Origin: Corynebacterium pollutisoli
Lineage (GTDB): Bacteria > Actinomycetota > Actinomycetes > Mycobacteriales > Mycobacteriaceae
Reading direction: 5' to 3'
DNA length: 64,000 nt
Assembly (NCBI RefSeq): GCF_900177745.1
Contig: NZ_FXAR01000006.1
Span: 1 to 64,000 of the forward strand
This document shows, piece by piece, positions 1 through 11,160 of the stretch. The notes beneath the pieces were generated by a model. That model searched no databases. It was not told the origin of the DNA and saw only the letters and a program-made list of their open reading frames with translations. Positions within the stretch are counted from its first letter, which is position 1, and each line of letters starts with the position of its first letter. The translations under genes were made by a program, and so were the position numbers.

Positions 1-96
1 GAAACGCCCGGTCCCATTCCGAACCCGGAAGCTAAGCCTGCCCGCGCTGATGGTACTGCACTCGGGAGGGTGTGGGAGAGTAAGTTACCGCCGACC
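1..96 (+). rRNA. rrf: 5S ribosomal RNA, 3' part
   Basis: The window opens inside a 5S rRNA gene. The segment GTCCCATTCCGAACCCGGAA, the GATGGTACTGCA stretch and the GGGAGAGTAAGT tail are typical of actinobacterial 5S rRNA. The 5' end lies outside the window. The 3' end is placed where the sequence turns AT-rich. An rRNA operon therefore lies just upstream. Confidence 0.9.
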
Positions 97-120
97 TAAA
101 ATTTAAAAGAGGAATGAAAG

Positions 121-170
121 GCGCGGCCTGTCGAGTTGAGAACCTTCTCCTCGACAGGCCGCGTCTTTCG
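121..170 (+). terminator. Rho-independent-type terminator after the rRNA operon
   Basis: A perfect 13-bp inverted repeat, GCGGCCTGTCGAG (123-135) and CTCGACAGGCCGC (150-162), encloses a loop that can extend the stem through GAGAA/TTCTC. A short T-containing tail (TCTTTCG) follows. Its place just after the 5S gene fits termination of the rRNA transcript. Confidence 0.75.
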
Positions 171-213
171 TCGTATCTGCCCGCCGGCAGAGTTTATGGG
201 AGAGAATTGCCGT

Positions 214-1158
214 ATGTCTGATCGCCCGAACCGTGACAACCAGAACAACGCCCGTGGCGGTCGCCCGCAGCGCTCGGGTGGCCCGCGCCGCCGCGACGAC
301 CGTAACGACCGCGGCGAGCGTGGTGACCGCCGTGAGCGCGGTGACTGGGAGGACCGCCGCGGCAACCGCGAGGATCGCCGGGGACGTCCGGGAGGGGAGC
401 GTCGTCACGCACAGCGCGCCGGCGCCGACCGGTCGCCCCACAAGCGTTCCGCACCGCAGCGTTCCGGTTTCCGTGAGGAACGCCTCAACAAGCGCATGAC
501 CGAGCCGGATCTGCCGGATGACATCGACATCCACGATCTCGACCCGCTGGTGCTGCAGGATCTCAAGGTCCTGAGCAAGGACAACGCTGATGCCGTCGCG
601 AAGCACATGTTCATGGCGGCGACGCTCATGGAGGATGACCCGCAGTTGGCGCTGCGTCATGCCCGCGCTGCCAAGGACCGGGCCGGCCGCGTCGCGGTGG
701 CCCGGGAGACCAACGGCATCGCCGCCTACCGGGCGGGCGAGTGGCGGGAGGCCCTCTCCGAGCTACGGGCCGCCCGTCGGATGTCCGGTGGCCCCGGCTT
801 CATGGCCGTCATGGCGGACTGCGAGCGTGGTCTCGGCCGCCCGGAGAAGGCCGTCGAGATGGGTCGCTCCGAGGAGGCCCGTCAGCTCGACCGCGAGGGC
901 GCGGTGGAGCTCGGAATCGTCATTGCCGGCGCCCGTCTGGACATGAACCAGCCGGAGAGCGCCGTCGTGACGCTGCAGCGTCTCAACCCGGACCTGGGTT
1001 CCACCGGCCGTATCAATGCGCGCCTGTCCTACGCCTACGCGGACGCGCTGGCCGCCGCCGGTCGCGTCGACGAGGCGAAGGAGTGGTTCGCCCACGCCGA
1101 CAGGATCGACGAGGACGACATGCTCGACGCCGCGGAGCGTCTGTCGGAACTGTCCTGA
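214..1158 (+). CDS. TPR-like protein with a disordered Arg/Asp/Gly-rich N-terminus (Rv1691 position)
   Basis: Predicted cytosolic protein of 314 residues. Residues 1 to about 85 are low-complexity and rich in Arg, Asp, Gly and Asn (repeated DR, RGG and GNRED-type segments). The rest is helical with tetratricopeptide-like repeats, ending DEDDMLDAAERLSELS. ATG at 214 is chosen because GGGAGAG (198-204) sits at good spacing; ATG at 196 would precede that site. The gene order is that of Rv1691, a conserved TPR protein of unknown function. The basic tract suggests RNA or ribosome contact, which is inference only. Confidence 0.75.
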   Translation: MSDRPNRDNQNNARGGRPQRSGGPRRRDDRNDRGERGDRRERGDWEDRRGNREDRRGRPGGERRHAQRAGADRSPHKRSAPQRSGFREERLNKRMTEPDLPDDIDIHDLDPLVLQDLKVLSKDNADAVAKHMFMAATLMEDDPQLALRHARAAKDRAGRVAVARETNGIAAYRAGEWREALSELRAARRMSGGPGFMAVMADCERGLGRPEKAVEMGRSEEARQLDREGAVELGIVIAGARLDMNQPESAVVTLQRLNPDLGSTGRINARLSYAYADALAAAGRVDEAKEWFAHADRIDEDDMLDAAERLSELS

Positions 1159-1186
1159 TTCACCCCACGCACTAAGCTTGGACACC

Positions 1187-2170
1187 ATGAGTCTCCTGCG
1201 CGCCCACGATGCCCTGCTTCTCGACCTCGACGGAACCGTCTGGGAGGGGGGACGGGCCATCGACGGGGCGGTGGAGACCATCACCGCGGCGGGTGTTCCG
1301 AGCGTGTACATCACCAACAACGCGATGCGGGCCCCGCAGGTGGTCGCGGAGAAGCTGCAGGCCATCGGCCTCGACGCCACGGACACCGATGTGGTGACCG
1401 CCGCGCAGGCCGCCATCGACGTCGCTGCGGAGCACCTGCAGCCCGGCGACCCCGTCTACATCGTCGGCACGCCCTCCTTCAAGGAGCTGGCGCAGGCGGC
1501 CGGCTACCGGGTCGTCGACTCGGCGGACGAGCAGCCGAAGGCGGTGCTCCAGGGTCTGGACCCGGAGGCCACCTGGGCGGTGCTCTCCGAGGCCGCGCTG
1601 GCCATCCGCAACGGTGCGACCTACGTCGCCTCCAACCTCGACACCACTCTGCCCGATCCCCGCGGCCTGCTGGTGGGCAACGGTTCCATGGTCGCCGCGG
1701 TGGTCTCGGCCACGGGTGTCACGCCGGTCTCGGCCGGTAAGCCGCAGGGCGCGATGTTCGTCACCGCCGCCCAGCGCGTCGGGGCGCAGGCCCCGCTGAC
1801 CGTGGGCGATCGCCTCGACACCGACATCGAGGGCGCCAACGCCGCCGGCATGCCTTCCCTTCACGTCCTCACGGGCGTTTCCGGGCACATCGCCCTGCTC
1901 GAGGCCGTGAAGGAGCAGCGCCCCACCTACATCGCCGCGGACATGCGCGCCCTCCACGAGGATCCCGCCACCCTGCGCCCGGGAGCCCAGGGTGGGTTCA
2001 CTGCCCGCGTCGACGGCAACGACATCCTGCTCGAGCGCGGCCACGCGGAGTCCACCTCCGTGCAGGCGCTGCGCACCGTCCTCGAGGTCGCCTGGTCGAT
2101 GAAGCGCCCCGCCGACCTCATCCGTCCCGTCGGTGACCACGCCGCCCGCGCGGTCTCCGACTGGTGGTGA
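1187..2170 (+). CDS. HAD-IIA family sugar-phosphate phosphatase
   Basis: 327 residues. The N-terminal LLLDLDGTVWEGG holds the nucleophile and acid/base Asp pair of HAD phosphatases. YITNN is the second motif, and VGDRLDTDIEGANAAGM is the C-terminal metal-binding motif of the NagD-like IIA subclass. The M. tuberculosis gene in this position, Rv1692, has been characterised as a glycerol-3-phosphate phosphatase, so lipid or glycerol phosphate recycling is a reasonable guess. TAAGCT (1173-1178) ends 8 nt before the ATG and no ribosome-binding site is visible, so the transcript may be leaderless. Confidence 0.85.
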   Translation: MSLLRAHDALLLDLDGTVWEGGRAIDGAVETITAAGVPSVYITNNAMRAPQVVAEKLQAIGLDATDTDVVTAAQAAIDVAAEHLQPGDPVYIVGTPSFKELAQAAGYRVVDSADEQPKAVLQGLDPEATWAVLSEAALAIRNGATYVASNLDTTLPDPRGLLVGNGSMVAAVVSATGVTPVSAGKPQGAMFVTAAQRVGAQAPLTVGDRLDTDIEGANAAGMPSLHVLTGVSGHIALLEAVKEQRPTYIAADMRALHEDPATLRPGAQGGFTARVDGNDILLERGHAESTSVQALRTVLEVAWSMKRPADLIRPVGDHAARAVSDWW

Positions 2171-2175
2171 CACCG

Positions 2176-2334
2176 ATGGTCACCCCCGGCGATCTGGTCA
2201 GGGTGCGACCGGAGGACGTCGAGAAGCAGCTCGCCGACATCCTCGACGAGACCCCCGCCTCGCTCCCCGAGGAGGCGGATCAGCTCACCCGCGCGCATGC
2301 CGTCCTGCAGCGCGCACTGCAGGAGGGACACTGA
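2176..2334 (+). CDS. Small conserved protein (Rv1693 position)
   Basis: A 52-residue acidic, helical protein: MVTPGDLVRVRPEDVEKQLA near the start, then leucine- and glutamate-rich sequence ending QRALQEGH. It lies between the HAD phosphatase and tlyA, as Rv1693 does in mycobacteria. Its stop overlaps the tlyA start (TGATG), which implies translational coupling. A GTG at 2167, overlapping the upstream stop, is an alternative start in the same frame. Function unknown. Confidence 0.7.
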   Translation: MVTPGDLVRVRPEDVEKQLADILDETPASLPEEADQLTRAHAVLQRALQEGH

Positions 2335-3158
2335 TGGCACCGGCACGCAGGCGCCTGGACGCGGAACTGGTACGACGCAAGATCGCCCGTTCGCGGGAGC
2401 AGGCCGTCGACATGATCAAGGCGGGTCGGGTGTACGTCGGTGGTTTCCGGGCGCTCAAGCCGGCCACGGTCGTGGAACCGGAGGTCTCCATCCGCGTGGA
2501 GGAGGCGGCCGACGACGACTGGGCCTCCCGCGGGGCGCACAAGCTCCTCGGGGCACTCGCGGCCTTCGAACCGCAGGGTCTGAGTGTGACGGGGAAGAAG
2601 ATCCTCGACGCCGGTGCCTCGACCGGCGGTTTCACGGATGTGCTGCTGCGTCGTGACGCCGCGGAGGTCGTCGCCGCCGACGTCGGGTACGGCCAGCTCA
2701 TCTGGCGCCTGCAGAACGATCCGCGGGTGCGCGTGCTCGACCGCACCAACGTGCGCACTCTCACCACGGAGCAGACCGGCGGTCCCTGCGACATGATGGT
2801 CGGCGACCTGTCCTTCATCTCCCTGCGTCTCACCCTGCCGGCCATCACCGGGTGCCTCACCGAGGGCGCCGACCTGCTGCCCATGGTGAAACCGCAGTTC
2901 GAGGTGGGCAAGGACCGGCTCGGCTCCGGCGGGGTGGTACGCAGCCCGCAGCTGCGCGCGGAGGTCACCCGCGAGGTGGCCGATTTCGCCGCCACGCTCG
3001 GCCTGAGCTGCCGGGGTGTGGTGGCCTCACCGCTGCCCGGCCCGAGCGGAAACGTAGAATATTTTCTATGGCTGAGAAAGGACGGCGGCGCGAGCGCCCC
3101 GGACCCGGATCAGCTGCAGTCCATGATCGACACGGCAGTGCAGGAGGGCCCGCAGTGA
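2334..3158 (+). CDS. tlyA: TlyA family rRNA 2'-O-methyltransferase
   Basis: 274 residues. An N-terminal S4 RNA-binding domain (RRRLDAELVRRKIARSREQA) is followed by a FtsJ/RrmJ-type methyltransferase domain with the SAM motif LDAGASTGGFTDVLL and MVGDLSFISLR. TlyA methylates ribose of 16S and 23S rRNA in mycobacteria and affects capreomycin susceptibility. The ATG overlaps the stop of the small upstream gene, and its own stop overlaps the nadK start. Confidence 0.9.
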   Translation: MAPARRRLDAELVRRKIARSREQAVDMIKAGRVYVGGFRALKPATVVEPEVSIRVEEAADDDWASRGAHKLLGALAAFEPQGLSVTGKKILDAGASTGGFTDVLLRRDAAEVVAADVGYGQLIWRLQNDPRVRVLDRTNVRTLTTEQTGGPCDMMVGDLSFISLRLTLPAITGCLTEGADLLPMVKPQFEVGKDRLGSGGVVRSPQLRAEVTREVADFAATLGLSCRGVVASPLPGPSGNVEYFLWLRKDGGASAPDPDQLQSMIDTAVQEGPQ

Positions 3159-4096
3159 GCACCGCGACCACCGAGCAGACCACTCATCGTGAGGTGCTGC
3201 TCGTCCCGCACACGGGGCGCAGCAAGAACCTCTCCGCCGCGGAACGCACCGCCGAGCTTCTCGACGCCGCCGGCATCACCGTCCGCGTCCTCGTCCATCA
3301 GGACGGCCGCCCCCTGGAGGGCAGTGAGATCCTCTCGCCGCTCAAGCGCGTGACGCACACCGCTGACGCCGCGGAGGGTTGCGAGCTCGTGCTCGTCCTC
3401 GGCGGTGACGGCACCTTTCTCCGCGCGGCGGACCTCGCGCACGCCGTCGACGTGCCCGTCCTGGGCATCAACCTCGGCCACGTCGGCTTCCTCGCCGAGT
3501 GGGAGGCCGAGTCCCTCGACGCCGCCATCCAGCGGGTCATCGACCGCACCTACCGCGTCGAGGACCGCATGACCGTCGACGTCACCGTCCTGGACAACGA
3601 CCTCGAGGTCATCGGCCGCGGCTGGGCCCTCAACGAGGTGAGCGTGGAGAACCTCAACCGCCGCGGTGTCCTCGACGCCATCCTCGAGGTCGACGGGCGC
3701 CCCGTGTCCTCCTTCGGTTGCGACGGTGTGCTCATCTCCACCCCGACCGGTTCCACCGCCTACGCCTTCTCGGCGGGCGGCCCGGTGCTGTGGCCGGAGC
3801 TCGACGCCATCCTCGTCGTCCCCAACAACGCCCATGCGCTGTTCACCAAGCCGCTCGTGGTGTCCCCGCGGTCGACAGTGGCGGTGGAGTCCAACCCGGA
3901 CGCGTCCCCGGCGATGGCCGTCATGGACGGCTTCCGTCCGATCCCCATGCCGCCCGGTTCACGCGTCGAGGTCGTCCGCGGTGCCCGCCCGGTCCGCTGG
4001 GTCCGCCTGGACGAGTCCACCTTCACCGACCGCCTGGTGACCAAGCTGCGTCTGCCCGTCTCCGGCTGGCGTGGTCCGCGCAACCAGCAGAAATAG
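3155..4096 (+). CDS. nadK: NAD kinase
   Basis: 313 residues, GTG start overlapping the tlyA stop (GTGA). Phosphorylates NAD to NADP in the cytosol. It carries the NAD-kinase signature GGDGTFLRAAD, the conserved NLGHVGFLAEWE segment and the STPTGSTAYAFSAGGP substrate-binding loop. The tlyA-nadK-recN order is widespread in actinobacteria. The C-terminus is basic (LPVSGWRGPRNQQK). Confidence 0.95.
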   Translation: MSTATTEQTTHREVLLVPHTGRSKNLSAAERTAELLDAAGITVRVLVHQDGRPLEGSEILSPLKRVTHTADAAEGCELVLVLGGDGTFLRAADLAHAVDVPVLGINLGHVGFLAEWEAESLDAAIQRVIDRTYRVEDRMTVDVTVLDNDLEVIGRGWALNEVSVENLNRRGVLDAILEVDGRPVSSFGCDGVLISTPTGSTAYAFSAGGPVLWPELDAILVVPNNAHALFTKPLVVSPRSTVAVESNPDASPAMAVMDGFRPIPMPPGSRVEVVRGARPVRWVRLDESTFTDRLVTKLRLPVSGWRGPRNQQK

Positions 4097-4101
4097 GTTT
4101 C

Positions 4102-5826
4102 ATGCTCGCTGACATCGCCATCGAGAATCTCGGTGTCATCCCCTCGGCCTCCGCGGAACTGGCCGAGGGGTTGACCGTCCTCACCGGTGAGACCGGTGCT
4201 GGTAAGACCATGGTGGTCACCGGCCTGCGCCTCCTCGCCGGCGGCCGCGCGGACGCCTCCCGGGTGCGGTCCGGCGCGAAGCAGGCCGTGGTGGAGGGGC
4301 GTTTCGTCACCACCGCCCTGCCCGCGGCGACGGCCGCCCGGGTCACCGAGCTTGTCGACGCCGCCGGCGGCACCGCCGACGAGAACGGCGAGTTCATCGC
4401 CTCCCGCACGGTGAGTGCCGCGGGCCGGTCGCGTGCGCACCTCGGCGGGCGTTCCGTACCGGCGGCCACGCTCGCCGAGTTCAGCGCGCCCCTGCTCACC
4501 ATCCACGGGCAGAACGACCAGCTCCGCCTGCTCGCCCCCGAGCAACAGCTGGCGGCGCTCGACCGTTTCGACCCGGCCATCGCCCCGCTTCTGGAGACCT
4601 ACCGCGAGGCGTGGCGCACGTGGCGGGCCCTGGCGAAGGACCTGCGCTCGCGCACCGAGTCGCGCCGCGAGCTGGCCCAGGAGATCGACCGCCTGCAGTT
4701 CGCGCTCGACGAGATCGACGCCGTGGAACCGGAGCCGGGGGAGGACGCGGAACTGCTCCTCCAGATCCGCCGCCTGCAGGACGTGGACACCCTCCGCGAG
4801 GAGGCGTCCACCGCCCTGGCCGCCATCGACGGGCCCGAGGCCTTCGGCGGTTTCTCCGAGGAGGACCCGGCGTCGACGCTGCTGGGCCGCGCAGAGGCCG
4901 CGCTCAGCGGTTCCGAGGACACCGAGCTCAGGGAGCTGGGGGAGCGGCTGGCCGGGATCACCAGCCAGCTGGGGGACATCGCCGCCGAGCTCGGTGGTTT
5001 CCTCTCCGACCTGCCGGCCGACCCCTCGCTGCTGGAGGAGTCCCTGCAGCGGCAGCAGCAGCTGAAGATGCTCACCCGTAAATACGCCCCGGACATCGAC
5101 GGCGTGCTCGCCTGGCGAGACAAGGCGCGTACCCGGCTCTCGCGCATCGACATCTCCTCCGAGGCCCTCGACGAGCTGAAGAAGCAGGTCGCCGCTGCGG
5201 AGAAGACGATGACGGCGGCTGCGAAGAAGCTCAGCGCCGCCCGCACGAAGGCCGCGGCCCGTCTGGCGGAACAGGTGACGGAGGAGCTGCAGGGCCTGGC
5301 CATGGCCAAGGCGCGGCTCACCGTCGATGTCCGGCGCGTGGAGCCGGGCCGCGAGGGGGCGGACGAGGTGGAGCTCATGCTCGCCCCCAACGCCGGTACC
5401 GAGCCCCGTCCGCTGGCGTCCAGTGCCTCCGGCGGTGAGCTCTCCCGTGTCATGCTGGCGCTTGAGGTGATCCTCTCCGCCGGGACGCAGGGCGCGACGC
5501 TCGTCTTCGATGAGGTCGACGCGGGCGTCGGTGGCCGGGCGGCCGTGGAGATCGGGCGTCGTCTCGCCCGGTTGGCGGTGCACAACCAGGTCATCGTCGT
5601 GACGCATCTCCCGCAGGTGGCGGCCTACGCCGACACGCACCTGCACGTCGCGAAGAATGTCGGGGACGAGTCGGTGACCTCCGGCGTGCTCACCCTCAGC
5701 CCGCAGGAGCGGGTGGAGGAGCTGGCGCGGATGCTCGCGGGGCTCGATGACACGGACACCGGTCGTGCGCACGCGGCGGAGCTGCTGGAGCGGGCGGAGG
5801 AGGAGCGGCGCGCCTTCACCATCTGA
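4102..5826 (+). CDS. recN: DNA repair protein RecN
   Basis: 574 residues, an SMC-like ATPase of double-strand-break repair. Walker A is GETGAGKT near residue 31. A long coiled coil follows, and the C-terminal ABC part has signature SASGGELSRVMLALE and Walker B LVFDEVDAGVGG. The ATG lies 5 bp after the nadK stop. Length matches the family. No LexA-type box is evident in this short gap, so SOS control would need an upstream promoter. Confidence 0.95.
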   Translation: MLADIAIENLGVIPSASAELAEGLTVLTGETGAGKTMVVTGLRLLAGGRADASRVRSGAKQAVVEGRFVTTALPAATAARVTELVDAAGGTADENGEFIASRTVSAAGRSRAHLGGRSVPAATLAEFSAPLLTIHGQNDQLRLLAPEQQLAALDRFDPAIAPLLETYREAWRTWRALAKDLRSRTESRRELAQEIDRLQFALDEIDAVEPEPGEDAELLLQIRRLQDVDTLREEASTALAAIDGPEAFGGFSEEDPASTLLGRAEAALSGSEDTELRELGERLAGITSQLGDIAAELGGFLSDLPADPSLLEESLQRQQQLKMLTRKYAPDIDGVLAWRDKARTRLSRIDISSEALDELKKQVAAAEKTMTAAAKKLSAARTKAAARLAEQVTEELQGLAMAKARLTVDVRRVEPGREGADEVELMLAPNAGTEPRPLASSASGGELSRVMLALEVILSAGTQGATLVFDEVDAGVGGRAAVEIGRRLARLAVHNQVIVVTHLPQVAAYADTHLHVAKNVGDESVTSGVLTLSPQERVEELARMLAGLDDTDTGRAHAAELLERAEEERRAFTI

Positions 5827-5852
5827 CGGGCCCCGCCCGTCACAATGGCCAC

Positions 5853-7037
5853 ATGAGTCTGTTCTCCCGCACCGCCGACCTGCCCGGTCTGCAGGGCACC
5901 CTCCGCGACTGCACCTCCGGGGGCAAGGGCGCGCGCCGCCTGCGCGCCGGTGACATCGCCGTCATCAACACCGCCGACATCTCGCGTCGCGACGCACAGG
6001 TGCTTCTCGACGCCCGCCCCGCCGCCGTCATCAACATGTCCCGGTTCTCCACTGGGGCGGTGCCCAACTTCGGGCCGCACATGCTGCTCGAGTCGGACGT
6101 GCTGCTCGTCGAGGACACCGGCCCGGAACTCGGCGCGGCGCTCAAGGACGGCAAGAAGGCGCGGATCACCGAGGACGGGGCGATCCACCTGGGGGAGCGG
6201 CGCATCGGCGCGGGCCACGTGGTCACCACCGAGGATGTCGAGACCACCTTCACGGGCGCCCAGCAGTCGCTGGTCGACCACATGGAGGCGTTCTTCGGCA
6301 ACACCATCGAGTTCATCCACTCGGAGGGGCCGCTGCTCATCGACGGCCTGGGCATCCCGGACACCGGTGCGGACATCAACGGCCGCAAGGTGCTCGTGGT
6401 GAGCCCCGGCCCGGAGCACCGCAACGAGGTGAAGTTGCTGCGCAACTTCATCCGCGAGTACGACCCGGTCATCATCGGTGTCGACGCCGCCGCGGACACG
6501 CTCCTGGAGCTGGGCTACAAGCCGGATCTCATCGTCGGTAACCCGGCGGGCATCGGGGCAGACACCCTGCGCAGCGGTGCGCGCGTGGTGCTGCCGGCTG
6601 ACCCCGACGGCCACGCCGCCGGCCTGGAGCGCATCCAGGATCTCGGCGTCGGTGCAATGACGTTCCCGGCCGCGACGGACTCCGCGACCGACCTCGCCCT
6701 GCTGCTCGCCGATTACCACGGTGCGCAGCTCATCGTGAACGCGGGCAGCCCCTTCGACCTCGACGGCGTGTTCGCCAACGACCCGGAGGCCACCCCAACC
6801 GCCATGCTCACCCGCGCCAAGCTGGGGAAGCGGCTCGTCGACGCCTCCGCGATCTCCGACCTGTACACGGTCAGCTCGGGTAACGGGCTGGCGTGGCTGT
6901 GGGCGATCCTCGGCATCCTGGTGGCCCTCGCCGCCATCGTGCTCATCGTCGGTTTCTCCGGCCCGGGCACCTTCACCGACAATCTCATCGACACCTGGAA
7001 CAGCGTCGCGCTGACCTTCCAGGGTTGGTTCCAGTAG
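5853..7037 (+). CDS. steA: SteA family cell-separation protein
   Basis: 394 residues, corresponding to Rv1697 and to C. glutamicum SteA, which acts with SteB in the RipC-FtsEX pathway for septal peptidoglycan hydrolysis. A soluble domain resembling a thiamine pyrophosphokinase-type fold (IIGVDAAADTLLELGYKPDL, with DLIVGNPAG) precedes one C-terminal membrane helix (about 345-370, WAILGILVALAAIVLIVGF). Most of the protein should be cytoplasmic. steB follows after 9 bp. Confidence 0.85.
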   Translation: MSLFSRTADLPGLQGTLRDCTSGGKGARRLRAGDIAVINTADISRRDAQVLLDARPAAVINMSRFSTGAVPNFGPHMLLESDVLLVEDTGPELGAALKDGKKARITEDGAIHLGERRIGAGHVVTTEDVETTFTGAQQSLVDHMEAFFGNTIEFIHSEGPLLIDGLGIPDTGADINGRKVLVVSPGPEHRNEVKLLRNFIREYDPVIIGVDAAADTLLELGYKPDLIVGNPAGIGADTLRSGARVVLPADPDGHAAGLERIQDLGVGAMTFPAATDSATDLALLLADYHGAQLIVNAGSPFDLDGVFANDPEATPTAMLTRAKLGKRLVDASAISDLYTVSSGNGLAWLWAILGILVALAAIVLIVGFSGPGTFTDNLIDTWNSVALTFQGWFQ

Positions 7038-7046
7038 GGGGCAGAC

Positions 7047-7964
7047 ATGGCAGGACGCAACAACTCCGGTCGAGCGGGATGGCTCATCGGCGGCCTCGGC
7101 TTCGGCATCGCCGCGGGCGTGGCCCTGGGCACCCTGGTGATCGCCCCCAACATGCCCGACGAGTCCGGGGAGAGCCCCGTCCGCGAGGACGCCGCCGCGC
7201 CCGAGCGCGCGGAGATCGCCGAGGCGCAGGCGGCCTCCGCCGACAGCGTCATCGCGGACCTCGCCTCCTCCGCCGTCGCCGAGACTCTCACCGACCGTCC
7301 GGTCCTGGTGTTCCGCACGGCGGACGCGGTCGAGGAGGATGTGGCGGGCGTCGAGACGCTGCTCGCCGATGCCGGCGCCATCGACGCCGGAACCATCTCC
7401 CTGGCGGAGCGGTTCCTCTCCGCCGAGGGTGCCGACCAGCTCAAGTCCATCGTGGCGAACACCCTGCCCGCCGGGGCGCAGCTCTCTGAGGACCGCCTCG
7501 ATCCGGGCCTGCACGCCGGTGAGGCCCTGGGATCCGCTCTCCTGCTCAACCCGGAGACGGGGGAGGAGCAGTCGAGTTCGGAGGAGCGGGGCCTGCTGCT
7601 CCGCGCGCTGCGGGACGCCGGATTCCTCGACTACGAGGACGGCACCATCCTCCCGGCGCAGGTCGCCGTCGTCGTCACCGGCGACGCCTCCGAGGGGCTG
7701 GAGTCCCGGAACCTCGCGGACTTCGTCGGAGCTCTCGACGGCCGCGGCAACGGTGCCGTCCTCGCGGGCCGCATCCACACCGCCGCGGACACCGGTGCGG
7801 TGGGTCTGGTGCGCGCGGAGGAGACCGGGGTGTCCACCGTGGACTCCGTCGACCGGGCCGTGGGCCGCATGGCGACGGTGCTCGCGGTCCGTGAGCAGCT
7901 GGAGGGTGAGTCCGGGGCCTACGGTTCCGCCGAGTCCGCGGAGGCCGCGAGCCCGGCGCCGTAG
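7047..7964 (+). CDS. steB: SteB / MctB-like membrane-anchored protein
   Basis: 305 residues with one N-terminal membrane helix (about 10-32, LIGGLGFGIAAGVALGTLVI) and a large extracytoplasmic Ala/Glu-rich domain. It occupies the position of Rv1698 (MctB, described as a copper-exporting outer-membrane protein) and of C. glutamicum SteB, the partner of SteA. Linkage to steA favours the cell-separation role; copper transport is the alternative name in databases. Confidence 0.8.
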   Translation: MAGRNNSGRAGWLIGGLGFGIAAGVALGTLVIAPNMPDESGESPVREDAAAPERAEIAEAQAASADSVIADLASSAVAETLTDRPVLVFRTADAVEEDVAGVETLLADAGAIDAGTISLAERFLSAEGADQLKSIVANTLPAGAQLSEDRLDPGLHAGEALGSALLLNPETGEEQSSSEERGLLLRALRDAGFLDYEDGTILPAQVAVVVTGDASEGLESRNLADFVGALDGRGNGAVLAGRIHTAADTGAVGLVRAEETGVSTVDSVDRAVGRMATVLAVREQLEGESGAYGSAESAEAASPAP

Positions 7965-7967
7965 ATT

Positions 7968-9612
<1,645 letters not shown>

Positions 9613-9616
9613 TGGC

Positions 9617-10264
9617 ATGACCCCGCCCGGTACCCACGTGTTCGACGTCCTCGACTCGGAGCTGCTGCTCGAGTCCCCGATCCTCGCCGTCCGCCGCGAC
9701 ACCCTCGCGATGCCCGGCGGCGGGACCGGGACCCGCGAGATCGTCGAACACTTCGGGGCCGTGGCCGTCGTCGCGGTCCGCGAGGGACGCGTCGCCCTGG
9801 TCCGCCAGTACCGACACAGCGTGCAGTCCCGCCTGTGGGAGCTGCCGGCCGGGCTTCTCGACGTCGCCGGCGAGGACGAGATCACCACCGCGCAGCGCGA
9901 GCTCGCCGAGGAGGCTGGCCTCGCCGCCGGACGCTGGGACGTGCTCTGCGACCTCGTCACATCCCCCGGCTTCTGCGAGGAGACCGTCCGCGTCTTCCTC
10001 GCCCGGGACCTCAGCGACGTCGAGCGCGGTGAGATGGAACACGAGGAGGCGGACATGCTCCTCGAGTGGATCCCCCTGGAGCAGGCCCGCGCCATGATCC
10101 TGCGCGGCGAGATCGTCAACTCCATCGCCGTGTCCGGCATCCTCAGCGCCGCCGAGGTGCTCGACGGGCGGGCGGAACCCCGGCCCGTCGACACGCCGTT
10201 CCCGTGGCGGCCGACGGCGCTGGCCTCCCGCCGCGTCGGCCCGGACCTGAAGAAGATGTCGTGA
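9617..10264 (+). CDS. NUDIX hydrolase, ADP-ribose pyrophosphatase type
   Basis: 215 residues. The NUDIX box is visible in [12 protein letters not shown] and QRELAEEAG (REx2EE core). The C-terminal part ([26 protein letters not shown]) is very like Rv1700, an ADP-ribose pyrophosphatase in the same position. TAGATT (9605-9610) ends 6 nt before the ATG, so initiation may be leaderless. The stop overlaps the xerD start. Confidence 0.9.
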   Translation: MTPPGTHVFDVLDSELLLESPILAVRRDTLAMPGGGTGTREIVEHFGAVAVVAVREGRVALVRQYRHSVQSRLWELPAGLLDVAGEDEITTAQRELAEEAGLAAGRWDVLCDLVTSPGFCEETVRVFLARDLSDVERGEMEHEEADMLLEWIPLEQARAMILRGEIVNSIAVSGILSAAEVLDGRAEPRPVDTPFPWRPTALASRRVGPDLKKMS

Positions 10265-11160
10265 CCGCCCGCGACGTGGCGACGACCTGGCTCGATCACC
10301 TCGCCGTCGAGCGCGGTCTGTCCGACAACACCCTGAGTAACTATCGACGCGACGTCGAGCGCTACCTCACCTGGCTCGACGAGGCCGGCCGCCACGAGCT
10401 TGCCGACGTCGCCACCGCCGACGTCGAGGCCTACGTCGCCGACCTGCGCCGCTCGGGACTGGCCGCCAGCTCCGCCGGACGCGCACTCGTCGTCGCCCGC
10501 GGACTGCACAGGTTCGCGGTCCGGGAGGGGATCGTCGACGTCGACGTCGCCGCGGACGTCTCCCCGCCGGCCACCGGCCGCCACCTGCCCGACACGCTGA
10601 GCATCGACGAGGTCACCCAGCTCATCGACGCCGTGCCCGACGGCGAGTACGCCGACGCCCTCGACCTGCGCGACAAGGCCCTCCTCGAACTGCTCTACGG
10701 CACCGGGGCCCGCATCAGCGAGGTCATGGGACTCACCGTCGACGACGTCACCGACAACGACGGCATCCTGCGGATCACCGGTAAGGGCAACAAGCAGCGC
10801 CTCGTCCCCATCGGCTCCAAGGCCGTGGAGGCGGTCGAGGCCTACCTGGTGCGCGCCCGCCCCCTCCTGGCCCAGGGGAAGTCCCACGCGCTTCTGCTCA
10901 ACACCCGCGGCGGGGCCCTGAGCCGGCAGAGCGCGTGGGCGATCCTCAAGAACGCCGCCGCCCGCGCCGGCCTGGACAAGGACATCTCCCCACACACGCT
11001 CCGGCACTCCTACGCCACCCACCTTCTCGAGGGCGGTGCCGACGTCCGCGTCGTCCAGGAGCTCCTCGGCCACTCCTCGGTGACCACCACCCAGATCTAC
11101 ACCCACGTCACCGCGGACAACCTCCGTCAGGTGTGGCGGGAGGCGCACCCGCGGGCGTGA
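10261..11160 (+). CDS. xerD: Tyrosine recombinase XerD
   Basis: 299 residues, GTG start overlapping the NUDIX stop. Site-specific recombinase that with XerC resolves chromosome dimers at dif. The N-terminal SAM-like core-binding domain contains [20 protein letters not shown]. Catalytic residues are visible: Arg in GTGARISE, Lys in TGKGNKQR, His-x-x-Arg in [13 protein letters not shown], His in LLGHSS and the nucleophile Tyr in IYTHV. The 3' end overlaps the convergent ABC-F gene by 53 bp. Confidence 0.95.
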   Translation: MTARDVATTWLDHLAVERGLSDNTLSNYRRDVERYLTWLDEAGRHELADVATADVEAYVADLRRSGLAASSAGRALVVARGLHRFAVREGIVDVDVAADVSPPATGRHLPDTLSIDEVTQLIDAVPDGEYADALDLRDKALLELLYGTGARISEVMGLTVDDVTDNDGILRITGKGNKQRLVPIGSKAVEAVEAYLVRARPLLAQGKSHALLLNTRGGALSRQSAWAILKNAAARAGLDKDISPHTLRHSYATHLLEGGADVRVVQELLGHSSVTTTQIYTHVTADNLRQVWREAHPRA

